Positions 62,869 to 64,000 of a stretch of 64,000 nucleotides of DNA are shown in pieces. Both the position numbers and the translations under genes were made by a program. Source of the DNA: Bradyrhizobium iriomotense. Its GTDB lineage: Bacteria > Pseudomonadota > Alphaproteobacteria > Rhizobiales > Xanthobacteraceae. The notes beneath the pieces were generated by a model. The model made no database searches and was not told the origin of the DNA. It saw only the letters and a program-made list of their open reading frames with translations. The stretch spans positions 248,001 to 312,000 of the forward strand of contig NZ_JAFCLP010000005.1 in assembly GCF_018129405.1 (NCBI RefSeq), given 5' to 3'. Positions within the stretch are counted from its first letter, which is position 1. Each line of letters begins with the position of its first letter.

Positions 62869-64000
62869 TTACGCCACGCGCCGGACCGCGTTCAGCGTCT
62901 CGATGGTGCGGCCGACCTCCGCTGCGGGGCACGGCTTGCCGAAATAATAGCCCTGCACCGCGGTGCAGCCGCATTCGCGCACGAAGTCGAGTTGCTCCTC
63001 GGTCTCCACACCCTCGGCCGTGGTCTCGACGCCGAGCACGGAGCCGAGGCTTGCGATGGTGCGGACGATCGCGACGCTCTCCGGGCTCTCGCCGAGCGTA
63101 CCGACGAAGGAGCGGTCGATCTTGATGCGGTCGAACGGAAACTTGCGCAAATAGCTCAGCGAGGAATAGCCGACGCCGAAATCGTCGAGGCTGACGCGCA
63201 CGCCGAGGGCGCGGAGCTGGTGCAGGATCTCGATCGTCGCCTCGCTGTCGTCGAGCAGCGCCGTCTCGGTGACCTCGAGCTCGAGCCGCTGCGGCGGCAG
63301 GCCGGCTTCCGCAAGCGCGCTCGTCACCAAGGTCACCAGCCCGCGGAAGCGGAATTGCACCGGCGACAGGTTCACCGCGACGGTGACGTCGGGCCAGGAC
63401 GCTGCAGTGGTACAGGCCGTGCGCAGCACCCATTCGCCGATCGGGACGATCAGGCCGTTTTCCTCGGCGATCGGGATGAACTCGGCGGGCGAGACGAAGC
63501 CGCGCGAGGGATGTTTCCAGCGCAGCAGCGCCTCGAAGCCGGTGAGCTCGGACGATTCGAGCTGCACCTGCGGCTGGAACACCAGATGGAACTGGTTGGA
63601 CTCCAGTGCACCGCGCAGATCGTGCTCCAGCGCGTGCCGGCTGCGCGCCTCTTCCTCCATCTCGGGCTCGAACAGCTGGTAGGCGCCGCGCCCCTTGGCC
63701 TTGGCCTGGTACAGCGCAAGGTCGGCGCATTTCATCAGCTCGTCGGCGTCCAAGCCGTGATCGGGCGCGATCGCGATGCCGACGGAGACGCCGACATGGA
63801 TCGCCTGGCTTTCCAGCGGCGGCGGGTGACCGATGATCTCGACCAGGCGGCGGGCGAGCTTCTCGGCCGATTGCGGCTGCGGGCCGCGCTGGAGCACGGC
63901 GAATTCGTCGCCGCCGAGCCGCGCGACGGTGTCGTGCTCGCCGACATTCTCCTTCAGGCGCGCCGCGACCCAGCGCAGCAGCCGGTCGCCGGCGGCATGG
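62869..64000 (-). CDS. GGDEF-EAL (c-di-GMP) protein, N-terminus cut off
   Basis: The frame is open to the right edge of the window, so the N-terminus is missing; 376 residues are visible. It begins in a GGDEF domain with an intact ARLGGDEFAVL motif, and continues to an EAL domain with all the main residues: FEALLRWKHP, VNLSPVQFR, LEVTETALLDD, SLDDFGVGYSSLSYL and RIKIDRSFV. The active GGDEF signature and full EAL suggest bifunctional turnover of cyclic di-GMP. Sensory domains may be encoded beyond the window. Confidence 0.93.
   Translation of the reverse strand, partial: HAAGDRLLRWVAARLKENVGEHDTVARLGGDEFAVLQRGPQPQSAEKLARRLVEIIGHPPPLESQAIHVGVSVGIAIAPDHGLDADELMKCADLALYQAKAKGRGAYQLFEPEMEEEARSRHALEHDLRGALESNQFHLVFQPQVQLESSELTGFEALLRWKHPSRGFVSPAEFIPIAEENGLIVPIGEWVLRTACTTAASWPDVTVAVNLSPVQFRFRGLVTLVTSALAEAGLPPQRLELEVTETALLDDSEATIEILHQLRALGVRVSLDDFGVGYSSLSYLRKFPFDRIKIDRSFVGTLGESPESVAIVRTIASLGSVLGVETTAEGVETEEQLDFVRECGCTAVQGYYFGKPCPAAEVGRTIETLNAVRRVA

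Overview
The window looks like chromosomal DNA of a Bradyrhizobium-type alphaproteobacterium (order Hyphomicrobiales). GC is high throughout. The gene set fits that group: a RegS/RegR redox two-component pair, GlnD, IspG, MmcB, PcaH/PcaG, a tripartite tricarboxylate transporter, several branched-chain-amino-acid-type binding proteins, and gaps filled with dispersed palindromic repeats. I found no rRNA, tRNA, CRISPR array, phage genes or transposase. Most is ordinary core or near-core genome; the unusual material is mainly in the gaps.

Layout. 1-5 kb: a cut-off metallo-beta-lactamase-fold hydrolase, two convergent GH13 glycosidases and mmcB. 5-9 kb: regS-regR on the minus strand, divergent from an ABC exporter (ATPase and permease). 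9-18 kb: PHB depolymerase (phaZ), a YgjP-like metallopeptidase, a class A penicillin-binding protein, a DUF1330 protein and two tandem paralogous periplasmic binding proteins. 17.6-28 kb: a DUF1304 membrane protein divergent from an Ogt-type methyltransferase, glnD, an SsuABC-like importer with an OsmC protein, an unidentified membrane protein and a soluble triple-PAS chemoreceptor. 28-38 kb: mutS, then pcaF, an intradiol dioxygenase and pcaHG, a membrane-bound chemoreceptor and a phosphotransferase. 38-46.6 kb: an emrB/emrA/marR efflux operon, zur with a DMT-family transporter, ispG, a TauD-type dioxygenase and a cell-wall amidase. 46.8-55.4 kb: a Na+/H+ antiporter, a class A beta-lactamase, an NTF2-like protein, a GFA-family protein, an exported caspase-fold protein, a DUF1345 protein, ispA, mtgA and rpmF. 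55.5-64 kb: a membrane protein, an 86-residue protein, a GGDEF/EAL protein with a degenerate GGDEF, an ABM-domain protein divergent from a MarR regulator, tctCBA, and a GGDEF-EAL protein cut by the window end.

Genes that work together: regS-regR (redox signalling); marR-emrA-emrB (drug efflux with a candidate operator); pcaF and pcaHG plus an extra ring-cleavage dioxygenase (aromatic catabolism through beta-ketoadipate, but with pcaB, C, D and IJ missing here); tctCBA (carboxylate uptake); the SsuABC-like importer. ispA with its DUF1345 neighbour and the divergent mtgA bring isoprenoid and peptidoglycan synthesis side by side.

The most notable observation is the density of intergenic palindromic repeats. 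At least seven families occur, the largest with nine copies of about 125-165 bp. In that family both ends fold into hairpins, several with a GAAA tetraloop, and paired arms vary together between copies. Several repeats sit between genes of one apparent operon. Other points worth checking are a 29-codon relic that looks like the start of a Rieske oxygenase gene, two long inverted repeats at marR loci, and a terminator-like structure in the 400-bp gap before the triple-PAS chemoreceptor.
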